A stretch of DNA of 15,929 bases from Firmicutes bacterium CAG:631 (lineage in GTDB: Bacteria > Bacillota_I > Bacilli_A > RFN20 > CAG-631). The stretch covers positions 21,855 through 37,783 of the forward strand of contig HF997997.1 of assembly GCA_000433015.1 (NCBI GenBank), in the 5' to 3' direction. Below are positions 6,668-15,407 of the stretch, piece by piece (the stretch's first letter is position 1; each line of letters opens with the position of its first letter). Under the pieces are notes generated by a model that had not been told where the DNA came from, searched no databases, and worked only from the letters and a program-made list of their open reading frames with translations. The position numbers and the translations under genes are program-made.

Positions 6668-7804
6668 ATGAAAAAAATTGCAATTTTGGGAGCTAGTGGA
6701 TCCATTGGACAATCGTGTATAGAAGTTATTCGTAAACATCCATCTTCTTTTTCATTGGTGGCAATGAGTGTTTATACACAAATTGATTTGCTCCCTTCAT
6801 TATTAAATGAATTTCAAGATTTACAAATCGTTGCAGTAAAGGATTTAATGTCTATTCCATCGTATATTTTAAAGTATCCGCACATAAAGTTTGTTGAAGG
6901 AGATAAGGGACTTGTTGAAGTTGCCACATCTGGTTGTGATTTAGTGGTTAATGCCCTAGTTGGTTTTGTAGGCTTAATCCCAACTATTCAAGCCATTTTA
7001 AATCATAAAGAAATTGCTTTGGCCAATAAAGAAACTTTAGTTGCCGGTGGAGAAGTAGTAATGCGCCTTGCAAAAGAAAATCAAGTTCATATTTATCCTA
7101 TTGATAGTGAACATTCTGCGATATTTCAATGCATGGAAAAGAATGAAATACACAAAATTATTTTGACAGCAAGCGGCGGTCCTTTTTATCAAAAAAGTTT
7201 GGAAGAAGTAGAAAATGTATCTATCCACCAAGCTTTAAATCATCCGAATTGGAAAATGGGAGCCAAAATTACGATTGATAGTGCAACCATGTTTAATAAA
7301 GCTTTTGAGATGATTGAAGCACGCTGGCTGTTTGATTTATCTAGTGATCAAATTGAAGTGGTCATTCATCCACAAAGTATTATCCATTCAATGGTAGAAT
7401 ATCAAGATGGAGCGATTCTTGCTCAACTTGGGACACCAGATATGAAAATTCCCATTGCTTATGCTTTAAATTACCCACAACGTTTAAATCATGTATCCTC
7501 TTTTTTAAACTTAAAGCAAATGCAAAATTTAAATTTTTATCCTGTGGATGATCATCGTTTTGAGCCCATTCAATTAGCTTATCAAGCCTTAAAAGAAAAA
7601 GGGACGTATGCGACGGTGATGAATGCGGCTAATGAAGAAGCAGTACAGTTTTTTTTACAAGAAAAAATTTCTTTTGGAGCAATCACTCGGTTGGTCAAAG
7701 CGACATTAAAAGCGCATCATAATGATCAACAAGTGACTTTAGAAAAAATTATTGCTGCTGACCAATGGGCTAGAGATTATATAAGGAGGTTAGTGAATCA
7801 ATGA
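6668..7804 (+). CDS. dxr: 1-deoxy-D-xylulose 5-phosphate reductoisomerase
   Basis: Dxr (IspC) rearranges and reduces deoxyxylulose phosphate to methylerythritol phosphate with NADPH, the committed step of the MEP isoprenoid route, which supplies precursors for UppS upstream. The N-terminal Rossmann motif is GASGSIGQS (8-16). LANKETLVAGG follows, then PIDSEHSAIFQCM with metal ligands Asp146 and Glu148, LTASGGPF, and DSATMFNKAFEMIEARWLF with Glu214 matching the third ligand and Glu217 beside it. HPQSIIHSMVEYQDGAILAQLGTPDMKIPIAYAL closes the catalytic part. The length of 378 residues is normal. The organism therefore seems to use the MEP pathway rather than mevalonate alone. The ribosome site is weak (GTGGGG near 6653), which suggests coupling to cdsA, 6 bases upstream. 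The stop overlaps the rseP start (ATGA). Confidence 0.97.
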   Translation: MKKIAILGASGSIGQSCIEVIRKHPSSFSLVAMSVYTQIDLLPSLLNEFQDLQIVAVKDLMSIPSYILKYPHIKFVEGDKGLVEVATSGCDLVVNALVGFVGLIPTIQAILNHKEIALANKETLVAGGEVVMRLAKENQVHIYPIDSEHSAIFQCMEKNEIHKIILTASGGPFYQKSLEEVENVSIHQALNHPNWKMGAKITIDSATMFNKAFEMIEARWLFDLSSDQIEVVIHPQSIIHSMVEYQDGAILAQLGTPDMKIPIAYALNYPQRLNHVSSFLNLKQMQNLNFYPVDDHRFEPIQLAYQALKEKGTYATVMNAANEEAVQFFLQEKISFGAITRLVKATLKAHHNDQQVTLEKIIAADQWARDYIRRLVNQ

Positions 7805-8973
7805 ACTTTGCATTTAATTGGATGAGTCTTGTTAACATATTCATTTTTTTAGTGATTCTTTGCTTAACCATTTCGATTCATGAATTGGGACATTTATTGT
7901 TTGCTAAAAAATTTAATGTCTATTGTTATGAATATTCGATTGGTTTTGGTAAAGCTATTTATACGAATAAAAAGGGAGAAACGCATTTTTGTATTCGAAT
8001 GATACCTTTGGGTGGATTTGTTAAAATGGCTGGTGAAGAGGCTTTAGAAGATGGACAAGAATTATTAGATAATAATAATCAACCAATACCTAAAGAAAGA
8101 ATTTTTAGTAATGCTAAAAAATTACCACGAATTCTAATTTTGGCTGCTGGCGGTATATTTAATATGATTTTGGCCTATATTTGCTTTTTTATCTTTTTAA
8201 TGGGTTATGGAGTTGCTATTACGGACCAACCTTATATTCAAATTGTCGATAATGGAGCCATTGCTCAACAAAATGAAAATTTACCTACAACCATCTATAT
8301 TCATGAAATGAATATTTGGATTACAGAAAATGGAACGATAGTAGATGGATCTCAAGTAGAAGGCACACCTCAAAACTTTAATGAAATTAGTTCATTATTA
8401 AATGAAGTACAACCTACCAATGCGATACAACAACGGCATATGGAATTGACTTATTCTTCCTCTGAATCAGATACAAATTATCAAAACGCAACGGTGATTA
8501 GTGAAGTGTTAACGAATAAAGATGATAAAGGACAAAATGTTTATTCTTTTGATAAAGTTGGTTTTCAAGTCTCTATGAAAAAATATGGTTTTTTTGAAGC
8601 GATTCCTCAAACTTTTGTCTTTATGGGAGAATATTTTGTACAAATGTGCAAGGCTTTTGGTGAATTGTTTGTTGGTAAATTTGAAAATCTATCCGGATTA
8701 GTTGGCATTTATGAAGTTGTAGATCAAGCATCTTCTTTAGGAGTGACCCCACTGATTTATATTATAGGAGCCATTTCATTTAGTTTAGGATTTTTTAATT
8801 TAATGCCTATTCCTGCATTAGATGGTGGACGAATTGTCTTTGTTTTAATTGAAGCGATTACGAGAAAAAAAGTCAATCCAAATGTAGAGGGATGGATTCA
8901 TACCATTGGATTTTTACTATTATTTGGTTTAATGATTATTATAAACATTAAAGATATTATTGGATTATTTTAA
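7801..8973 (+). CDS. rseP: Site-2 intramembrane zinc metalloprotease, RseP/RasP family
   Basis: RseP (RasP in Bacillus) cuts membrane-spanning proteins, such as anti-sigma factors and leftover signal peptides, within the membrane. The zinc motif HELGH is at residues 27-31 at the end of the first membrane segment, and the second active-site motif NLMPIPALDGG at 333-343 supplies Asp341. Further membrane segments lie near 111-136, 315-332 and 368-388. The section between about 137 and 265, where a PDZ domain normally sits, keeps little of the expected pattern (no clear pairing of a carboxylate-binding loop with a Gly-Leu-x-x-Gly-Asp turn). At 390 residues the protein is somewhat shorter than Bacillus RasP (about 420). 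AAGGAGG (7783-7789) lies in the end of dxr, and the start codon overlaps the dxr stop. In Bacillus proS follows; here polC follows directly. Confidence 0.93.
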   Translation: MNFAFNWMSLVNIFIFLVILCLTISIHELGHLLFAKKFNVYCYEYSIGFGKAIYTNKKGETHFCIRMIPLGGFVKMAGEEALEDGQELLDNNNQPIPKERIFSNAKKLPRILILAAGGIFNMILAYICFFIFLMGYGVAITDQPYIQIVDNGAIAQQNENLPTTIYIHEMNIWITENGTIVDGSQVEGTPQNFNEISSLLNEVQPTNAIQQRHMELTYSSSESDTNYQNATVISEVLTNKDDKGQNVYSFDKVGFQVSMKKYGFFEAIPQTFVFMGEYFVQMCKAFGELFVGKFENLSGLVGIYEVVDQASSLGVTPLIYIIGAISFSLGFFNLMPIPALDGGRIVFVLIEAITRKKVNPNVEGWIHTIGFLLLFGLMIIINIKDIIGLF

Positions 8974-8994
8974 AATAATGGAAGGGGGATTATT

Positions 8995-11900
8995 ATGGAA
9001 CTAATGGATTTAATCAAAAATATAGCAATGCCAAATTCAACCTATCCATATTTTGAAGGTGGAAAGATTATTCGGGTCACTTTGGATATTTCCAATAAAA
9101 CACAACCCTTTTATAATGTTCAATTACATTTAAAAAAATATCTTCCTGCCGAAGTTTTTTCCTTGTTAAAAAAACAATTTTTACAAACTTTAAAAGTTGC
9201 TGTTCATCTTTCTTTAGAAATTGAAGAATATAATTTATCACCACAACTTCTACAAGATTATTTAACGCAATATATTGAGTTAGAAGAAAATGATCATCCT
9301 CAATTACAATTTATGAAACAACAACAGTTAGTGGTAAGAAATAAAAAAGTAAGCATTGTTTTTGATTCTATTTTAAAAGAAAATCTTTTAAATGAAAAAA
9401 AAGAAAGTATTAAATCTTATTTTCATGCTGCTGGATTTGATATTGAAGTTCAATTTGTTTATGTTGAAAAAGAGGATATGGACTTCAATTACGAAAAAGA
9501 TATTCAAGTGGTGTTTCATAAATACGCTCAATTCAAGCAAGAACATCCTCAAGAAAAACAACCAACCATAAAATCAAACACGAAATCTACTAATCAAGGA
9601 AGTTATCATTCAAATTATCTACCAATCTATAGTTTTAAAAATAAAATTTTTGAAAAAGTGCAATTAGATAAAATTGATAGTGATATAGTTGATATTGACG
9701 TAGAATGTAAAGTTTTTGATGTGGTTGAAGATGGAATCAATAAAAAAAGATTTAAGCTATATGTTACGAATTATAAAACCTCTTATATTGCCAATATTCA
9801 AGTGAGCAAAAAATATGATGCTTCTTTTATTGAATCTTTAAATCAACAATGGGTTCAAATCAAAGGGACGTTGATTTATAATGCCTATGAAAAAGATAAT
9901 GTCATTTCCGTTTTTGAAATTCAAACAATCGATAGTCAAGATGAAATTGTTGAAGATAACGCGGCAGAAAAAAGAGTAGAATTGCATGCACACACGAATA
10001 TGTCTGCAATGGATGGGATTGGTGAAGTCGAAGATTTAATTCAACAAGCAGTCAAATTCAATCACTCTGCAATTGCGATTACCGATCATAATTCTTTACA
10101 ATCCTTTCCTAATGCGCAAAAGGCACAAGCTGCATTAGCAAAAAAAGGAAAGAATATCAAAATTATTTATGGTTTAGAAACCAATATGGTTCCTAAAAAT
10201 TTAAATATTGTCCAAAATCCTTCTTCTATTGATTTAAAAGATGCAACCTTTGTTGCTTTTGATATTGAAACGACAGGTTTATCTTGTCGTTTTGATCAAA
10301 TCATTGAATTTGGAGCCGTTAAATTTAAAAACAATCAAGAAATTGAAACCATTGATCTTTTAATTAATCCAGGATTTCCATTAAAACCGTTAACTAAAAA
10401 ATTAACACATATTGATGATGCGATGTTAAAAGATAAAAATACAATTGAGCAAGAATTGCCAAAAATTAAAGCATTCTTTGCTGATTGCATCATTATTGCG
10501 CATAATGCCACTTTTGATGTTGGTTTTTTAGAGCAAGCTTTTGGTCATAAAATTACAAATCCTATCATCGATACTTTACCCCTTTCAAGAGTTTTAGATA
10601 AAGACTCTAGTAAGCATTCATTAGGCGCTATTGCGCGTAGACAAAATATTGATTACGATGAAGAAAGTGCCCACCGTGCTGATTATGATGCTTATGTATT
10701 AAAAGAAGTTTTTGATGTCATGTTATCAAAATTAGTAAATGACCAACTAGCCACAACACATGCTGATTTACAATATTTATCTTCAAAAGAAGCAATCAAA
10801 AGAGCTAAACCTTATCACATTAATTTTTTAGTTAAAAATAAAATCGGTTTAAAAAATTTATTTAAATTAATTAGTATTGCGAATACGACCTATTTTACTG
10901 AATCTTCTTTAGTTCCCCGCAATGTCATTGAAGAATATAAAGAAGGACTACTTATTGGAAGTAGTTGTGCACGAGGTGAAATTTTTGAAATTGCCAGTAC
11001 AAAATCGGAAGAAGAATTAAAAAAAGTCATGCGTTTTTATGATTACATTGAGATTCAACCTTTGGATCAGTATCAAATTTTAGTCGATACGGAAAAAATT
11101 GAATCCATGGATCGGGTTATAGAAATTTTAAAGGCCATCATTCAAGCGGCAAAGGAATTAAATATTCCTGTTGTCGCAACAGGTGATGCGCATTATGTAA
11201 CCAAAAATCAAGCCATAGCGCGAGAGATTTTAATTGATACACCCGCTAATGGTGGAGGATTCCATCCACTACACGATTATCAAAAAAGAATTTTTCAATA
11301 TCCGATTCAAGAATTGAAAACAACCCAACAAATGCTAGATAGCTTTCCTTATTTATCTTCAGAAGATGTTTATACCTATGTGGTAACAAACACGCAAAAA
11401 ATTGCCGAACAAATTGAAGATGTAAAACCAATTCATGATAAATTATACCCTCCTTCATTAAAAAATTCAGATGAAGATTTGAGACGAATTTGTTATGAAA
11501 ATGCCCATAAAATGTATGGCGACCCTTTGCCAGAAATTGTGCAAAATCGTTTAGAAAAAGAATTAAATTCCATTATTTCCAATGGGTATTCTGTCATTTA
11601 CATTATTGCTTCTAAAACGGTTCAAAAATCAAATGAAGATGGCTTTTTAGTAGGCTCAAGAGGATCGGTTGGTTCCTCCTTTGTTGCTACATGTGCCGGC
11701 ATTACTGAAGTTAATCCACTTCGCCCTCATTATCGTTGTCCACATTGTGGATATAGCGATTTTACGATTGACGAAACGAAAGTTAAAAGTGGCTATGATT
11801 TACCCGATATGCTTTGTCCTATCTGTCATCAGACAATGAAGGGAGATGGACATAATATTCCATTTGAAACCTTTTTAGGATTTGAAGGAGATAAGGTTCC

Positions 11901-13320
11901 TGATATTGATTTAAATTTTTCGGGAAAATATCAAGAAAGAGCGCATGCTTATATTCGTGATTTGTTTGGAAAAGATTATGTTTTTAGAGCGGGAACGATT
12001 TCAACGGCTGCATTTAAGACCGCTTACGGATTTACGAAAAAGTATTTTGAAAAGAAAAATAAAACGATTACAAATGCAGAAACAGTTCGCCTTGCCAAAA
12101 TGATTGAAGGAACCAAACGGACAACGGGACAACATCCGGGAGGCTTAATTGTCATTCCATCGGATATGGAAGTTTATGATTTTACACCGATTCAATATCC
12201 TGCAGATGATGTCTCTTCGGATTGGTTAACAACTCATTTTGCTTTTGAATCGATTCATGATAATGTTTTAAAGTTAGATATGCTTGGTCATGTCGATCCT
12301 ACAGCTTTAAGAATGCTGCAAAATTTAACAGGTATAGATCCTAAAACCATTCCTATGAATGATAAAAATGTATTGCAACAATTTAGAGGAATTAATGCGG
12401 CTGATTCAAAAGAGTTAGGGGCAGCAGGACTTCCTGAATTTGGTACAAGTTTGGGTAGACGATTGTTAGAAGAAACCTCACCGAAGAACTTTTCTGAACT
12501 GATTCAAATCTGTGGTTTATCACATGGGGAAAATGTTTGGTTTGGCAATGCTCGGGATTTAATTCGGAATAAAACTTGTGAACTAATGAATGTGATTGGC
12601 TGTCGTGATGATATTATGGTTACAATGCTAGAGTATGGCCTTGAACCTTTTGATGCATTTTCCATCATGGAAAACGTTAGAAAAGCAACAAAAAATTTAA
12701 CAACTGAACAAGAAAAGAAAATGATTGATCATCATGTACCGAATTGGTATATTGATTCATGTAAAAAAATTAAATATATGTTTCCAAAGGCGCATGCGGT
12801 TGCCTATACAATGATGTCTATTCGGGTCGCTTGGTATAAATATTATAAACCATTAGAATATTATGCTACTTATTTTACAACACGGTGCGATACTTATGAT
12901 ATTGCAACCCTTATTTCTGGCGAAAAAGCGGTACGGCAAAAATATAATGAAATTCAAGAAAAAAGAGCACGAAAAGAAAAATTAACAACCAAAGAAGAAG
13001 CTCTAGATATTGTCTTTGAAATTGCATTAGAAATGTTTCATCGAAATATCTTTTTTGGAAATATTGATTTAGAAAAGTCAATGGATGAAGATTTTGTCGT
13101 CGATACCGATCATAATTTAATCATTCCACCATTTAAAACCATAGATGGACTTGGAATGCAAGCGGCAAAATCAATTGTAGAAGCAAGAAATCAACGCCCA
13201 TTTGTATCGAAAGAAGATTTAATCAAAAGGACAAAATTAAATACAACGAATATTAAATTTTTAGAAAGTATTGGTGTGTTAAAAACGTTAAACGAAATGG
13301 ATCAATTAACGTTATTTTAA
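8995..13320 (+). CDS. polC: DNA polymerase III alpha subunit, PolC type
   Basis: PolC is the main replicative polymerase of low-GC Gram-positives, with proofreading built into one chain. Domain order is normal: an N-terminal domain and an OB-like region (about 1-320); the start of the PHP domain at ELHAHTNMS (His331, His333) and ITDHNSLQSF; an inserted DnaQ-like 3'-5' exonuclease from about 417 to 585 (FDIETTG with Asp423 and Glu425, AHNATFD, HRADYDA); the rest of PHP (GDAHYV); the palm with GSRGSVGSSFVA; a four-Cys zinc site (Cys915, Cys918, Cys941, Cys944); and PDIDLNF with catalytic Asp970 and Asp972. RTTGQHPGG and a C-terminal helix-hairpin-helix region follow. Its 1441 residues match Bacillus PolC (about 1437). 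AAGGGGG (8982-8988) lies 6 bases before the ATG. Confidence 0.98.
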   Translation: MELMDLIKNIAMPNSTYPYFEGGKIIRVTLDISNKTQPFYNVQLHLKKYLPAEVFSLLKKQFLQTLKVAVHLSLEIEEYNLSPQLLQDYLTQYIELEENDHPQLQFMKQQQLVVRNKKVSIVFDSILKENLLNEKKESIKSYFHAAGFDIEVQFVYVEKEDMDFNYEKDIQVVFHKYAQFKQEHPQEKQPTIKSNTKSTNQGSYHSNYLPIYSFKNKIFEKVQLDKIDSDIVDIDVECKVFDVVEDGINKKRFKLYVTNYKTSYIANIQVSKKYDASFIESLNQQWVQIKGTLIYNAYEKDNVISVFEIQTIDSQDEIVEDNAAEKRVELHAHTNMSAMDGIGEVEDLIQQAVKFNHSAIAITDHNSLQSFPNAQKAQAALAKKGKNIKIIYGLETNMVPKNLNIVQNPSSIDLKDATFVAFDIETTGLSCRFDQIIEFGAVKFKNNQEIETIDLLINPGFPLKPLTKKLTHIDDAMLKDKNTIEQELPKIKAFFADCIIIAHNATFDVGFLEQAFGHKITNPIIDTLPLSRVLDKDSSKHSLGAIARRQNIDYDEESAHRADYDAYVLKEVFDVMLSKLVNDQLATTHADLQYLSSKEAIKRAKPYHINFLVKNKIGLKNLFKLISIANTTYFTESSLVPRNVIEEYKEGLLIGSSCARGEIFEIASTKSEEELKKVMRFYDYIEIQPLDQYQILVDTEKIESMDRVIEILKAIIQAAKELNIPVVATGDAHYVTKNQAIAREILIDTPANGGGFHPLHDYQKRIFQYPIQELKTTQQMLDSFPYLSSEDVYTYVVTNTQKIAEQIEDVKPIHDKLYPPSLKNSDEDLRRICYENAHKMYGDPLPEIVQNRLEKELNSIISNGYSVIYIIASKTVQKSNEDGFLVGSRGSVGSSFVATCAGITEVNPLRPHYRCPHCGYSDFTIDETKVKSGYDLPDMLCPICHQTMKGDGHNIPFETFLGFEGDKVPDIDLNFSGKYQERAHAYIRDLFGKDYVFRAGTISTAAFKTAYGFTKKYFEKKNKTITNAETVRLAKMIEGTKRTTGQHPGGLIVIPSDMEVYDFTPIQYPADDVSSDWLTTHFAFESIHDNVLKLDMLGHVDPTALRMLQNLTGIDPKTIPMNDKNVLQQFRGINAADSKELGAAGLPEFGTSLGRRLLEETSPKNFSELIQICGLSHGENVWFGNARDLIRNKTCELMNVIGCRDDIMVTMLEYGLEPFDAFSIMENVRKATKNLTTEQEKKMIDHHVPNWYIDSCKKIKYMFPKAHAVAYTMMSIRVAWYKYYKPLEYYATYFTTRCDTYDIATLISGEKAVRQKYNEIQEKRARKEKLTTKEEALDIVFEIALEMFHRNIFFGNIDLEKSMDEDFVVDTDHNLIIPPFKTIDGLGMQAAKSIVEARNQRPFVSKEDLIKRTKLNTTNIKFLESIGVLKTLNEMDQLTLF

Positions 13321-13334
13321 AGGGGATGAATCAG

Positions 13335-14318
13335 ATGAAAACAGTTGGTATTATTTTAGCAGCAGGTAAAGGAACAAGAATGAATTCCATTTACAATGAG
13401 ACAGCTAAAGTTTGTTTTAAAATTTTTGATAAGACGATGATTGAATATGTGGTTGATTCATTAAAACAAGCCAATATCCAAGAATTAATTACCATTGTGG
13501 GATATAAAGCTGAAGAGGTTATTACGTTATTAAATGATAAAAGTCAATATGTTTATCAAAAAGAACAAAAGGGTACAGGACATGCAATCATGCAAGTTTT
13601 ATCTCAATTACAAAGTAATCAAACGGCCATGATTGTTTGTGGAGATACTCCTTTATTGACTTCAAAAACATTAAATTCACTTTTAGAATTTCATCAAAAT
13701 AATCAAAATGATGCGACCATTTTAGAAGCAGAAGTCGAACAACCATTTGGATATGGAAGACTCGTTAAAGAAAATGGAAGATTATTAAAAATTGTCGAGC
13801 AAAAGGATGCAACAGAAAAAGAGAAAAAAATTAAAACGATTAATACAGGAGTTTATGTGATTAATACCAATGATTTATTGCATTATATTCCTATGTTACA
13901 ACCTAAAAATCAACAAAATGAATATTATCTCACCGACATTTTTCAATTAATGGTAAAAGATCAAAAGAAAGTGGCTTGTTATCCAACCTTAGATTGTTTA
14001 GAGTTTTTAGGAGTAAATGATCGGATTCAGCTTGCCAGTGCAACTAAGATTATTCAAAAACGAATTAATGATTATCATATGCTAAAAGGGGTAACGATTG
14101 TTGATCCTAATACGACTTATATTGGCAAGGATGTGTTAATAGGAAACGATACAATTATTTATCCAAACTCTTTTATTGATGGGCAAACTATTATTGGTGC
14201 AAATTGCAAAATTGGACCAAATGCAATTATTCATAACGCACTCATTCAAGATTGTGTTATAATAAAAAATGTAGTTGTTGAAAATGAACATGTAGACATT
14301 CAATCCAAAAAAGAATAA
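13335..14318 (+). CDS. glmU: UDP-GlcNAc pyrophosphorylase, GlmU lacking most of the acetyltransferase domain
   Basis: The N-terminal half is a clear GlmU uridylyltransferase, which makes UDP-GlcNAc from UTP and GlcNAc-1-phosphate for peptidoglycan. Motifs are LAAGKGTRM (8-16), Lys25, QKGTGHAIMQ, GDTPLL (metal ligand Asp104), FGYGRLV, IVEQKDAT, INTGVYV, NEYYLTDIF and LGVNDRIQLA (Asn228). The loop before Lys25 is three residues longer than in E. coli, and the usual Pro before Lys is Ala. From about residue 252 the left-handed beta helix begins (GVTIVDPNTTYIG, IGANCKIGPNAII), but the protein stops at 327 where full GlmU has about 455. The segment carrying the acetyltransferase active site is absent, and only 46 bases separate it from prs, so this is a deletion and not a frameshift. 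ATG 13335 was chosen because AAAGGGG (13319-13325) abuts the ATG at 13326 but stands 9 bases from 13335. Confidence 0.9.
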   Translation: MKTVGIILAAGKGTRMNSIYNETAKVCFKIFDKTMIEYVVDSLKQANIQELITIVGYKAEEVITLLNDKSQYVYQKEQKGTGHAIMQVLSQLQSNQTAMIVCGDTPLLTSKTLNSLLEFHQNNQNDATILEAEVEQPFGYGRLVKENGRLLKIVEQKDATEKEKKIKTINTGVYVINTNDLLHYIPMLQPKNQQNEYYLTDIFQLMVKDQKKVACYPTLDCLEFLGVNDRIQLASATKIIQKRINDYHMLKGVTIVDPNTTYIGKDVLIGNDTIIYPNSFIDGQTIIGANCKIGPNAIIHNALIQDCVIIKNVVVENEHVDIQSKKE

Positions 14319-14330
14319 CGAAAGGGCAGT

Positions 14331-14348
14331 ATCAAATCTAAATTTGAT
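14331..14348 (+). promoter_or_regulatory. Hairpin between glmU and prs
   Basis: ATCAAAT (14331-14337) pairs perfectly with ATTTGAT (14342-14348) around the loop CTAA. No T-run follows, so it is not a terminator. It stands between a purine-rich AAAGGG (14321-14326) and the prs start region and may affect ribosome access or RNA stability. The role is unknown. Confidence 0.45.
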
Positions 14349-14364
14349 CAATGGTGAAAAAACG

Positions 14365-15327
14365 ATGCTAGATGGAATTAAATTAGTTTGTTTGAGCGCA
14401 AATAAGGAGTTAACCAAGCGAATTGCTGAAATTTTAGAAGTACCAATTATGGATTCAGAACTTACACACTTTGCAGATGGAGAAATTTTATTTGAAGGAA
14501 AACAATCTTTTCGTGGAGATAAAGTTTACATTATTCAATCGACTTGTGCTCCAGTCAGTGAACGATTAATGGAAATTTTAGTTTGTTGTGATGCTTTAAA
14601 GCGAGCAAGTGCTAAAGAAATCACGGCAATTATTCCTTATTTTGGTTATGCAAGACAAGATCGAAAAGCCAAAGCAAGACAACCCATTACGGCCCGTTTG
14701 GTCGCTGATTTATTGCAAGTGGCTGGTGTAGACCGAGTGGTTTCAACAGATTTACATGCACCTCAAATTCAAGGCTTTTTTAGTTGCCCAGTAGATGATG
14801 TATCGGCCATACCCATTTTTGTAAAATATTTTGAAGAACAAAAATTAAAAAATATTGTTGTAGTTTCACCAGATCATGGCGGAGTCGTTCGTGCAAGAAA
14901 ATTGGCTGAAAATTTAGGTGCTCCGATAGCCATTATTGATAAAAGGAGACCAAAACCAAATGTTGCTCAAGTGGTTAGTGTTGTCGGAGATGTCAAAGAT
15001 AAAAATGTCATTATTATTGATGACATTGTTGACACTGCTGGAACTTTATGCCAAGCCGCACAAGTTTTAAAAGAAATGGGAGCTTTAAAAGTTTATGCAG
15101 CGATATCCCATGGTGTTTTAAGTCTTGATGCAGTAGATAAAATCAATCATTCTTGTTTAGAAAAATTAATTATAACAGATAGCATTCCTTTAGATTCTTC
15201 TAAACAATCTGAAAAAATTGAAGTATTATCAATGGCACCATTATTTGCTAAAATTATTGAACATATTGAGCACGGAAAGTCTTTAAGCGAGGCACATCAA
15301 CAATTTTTAAAGTCGTTAAAACAATAG
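14365..15327 (+). CDS. prs: Ribose-phosphate pyrophosphokinase (PRPP synthetase)
   Basis: Prs moves pyrophosphate from ATP to ribose 5-phosphate, making PRPP for purine, pyrimidine, NAD, His and Trp synthesis. Both phosphoribosyl-type domains are present: FADGE near the N-terminus, RASAKEITAIIPYFGYARQDRK, DLHAPQIQGFF (catalytic His), SPDHGGVVRARKLA, IIDKRRPKPN, and the PRPP loop IIIDDIVDTAGT at about 216-227 (Asp219, Asp220, Asp223). With the ATG at 14365 it has 320 residues, like Bacillus Prs (317). That ATG has only a weak ribosome site (GGTGA, 14353-14357). A TTG at 14344 in frame would add 7 residues, but it lies inside a hairpin and far from any good site. The glmU-prs pair is also seen in Bacillus (gcaD-prs). 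The gene ends with TAG and a run of seven T, without a convincing terminator stem. Confidence 0.96.
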   Translation: MLDGIKLVCLSANKELTKRIAEILEVPIMDSELTHFADGEILFEGKQSFRGDKVYIIQSTCAPVSERLMEILVCCDALKRASAKEITAIIPYFGYARQDRKAKARQPITARLVADLLQVAGVDRVVSTDLHAPQIQGFFSCPVDDVSAIPIFVKYFEEQKLKNIVVVSPDHGGVVRARKLAENLGAPIAIIDKRRPKPNVAQVVSVVGDVKDKNVIIIDDIVDTAGTLCQAAQVLKEMGALKVYAAISHGVLSLDAVDKINHSCLEKLIITDSIPLDSSKQSEKIEVLSMAPLFAKIIEHIEHGKSLSEAHQQFLKSLKQ

Positions 15328-15362
15328 TTTTTTTAATTTTATTTATTAATAATAAATATTTC

Positions 15363-15391
15363 TTGACTTTAATAGGCAAAAAAAGTATGAT
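15363..15391 (+). promoter_or_regulatory. Sigma-A type promoter of rplM-rpsI
   Basis: TTGACT (15363-15368) and TATGAT (15386-15391) are separated by exactly 17 bases. Transcription would start near 15398, leaving a leader of about 66 bases ahead of rplM. The AT-rich stretch before it (15328-15362) holds no gene. Confidence 0.8.
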
Positions 15392-15407
15392 TATAGATGG
15401 CACTTTG

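Noticed and set aside
11741..11830. Cys-rich segment in PolC as an inserted foreign zinc domain
   Set aside because: The four-Cys zinc site between the palm elements is a normal part of PolC-type polymerases.
13326..13334. ATG 13326 as the glmU start
   Set aside because: The Shine-Dalgarno AAAGGGG directly touches this ATG, leaving no spacer; ATG 13335 has normal spacing and gives the canonical MKTVGIILAAG beginning.
15316..15357. Possible terminators after prs: AAAAC/GTTTT at 15318-15331 with a T-run, and an AT-only hairpin ATTTATT/AATAAAT at 15341-15357
   Set aside because: The first has a 5-bp stem with a single G-C pair, and the second has no G-C pair and no T-run. Both are expected by chance in DNA this AT-rich, so prs is left without a called terminator.
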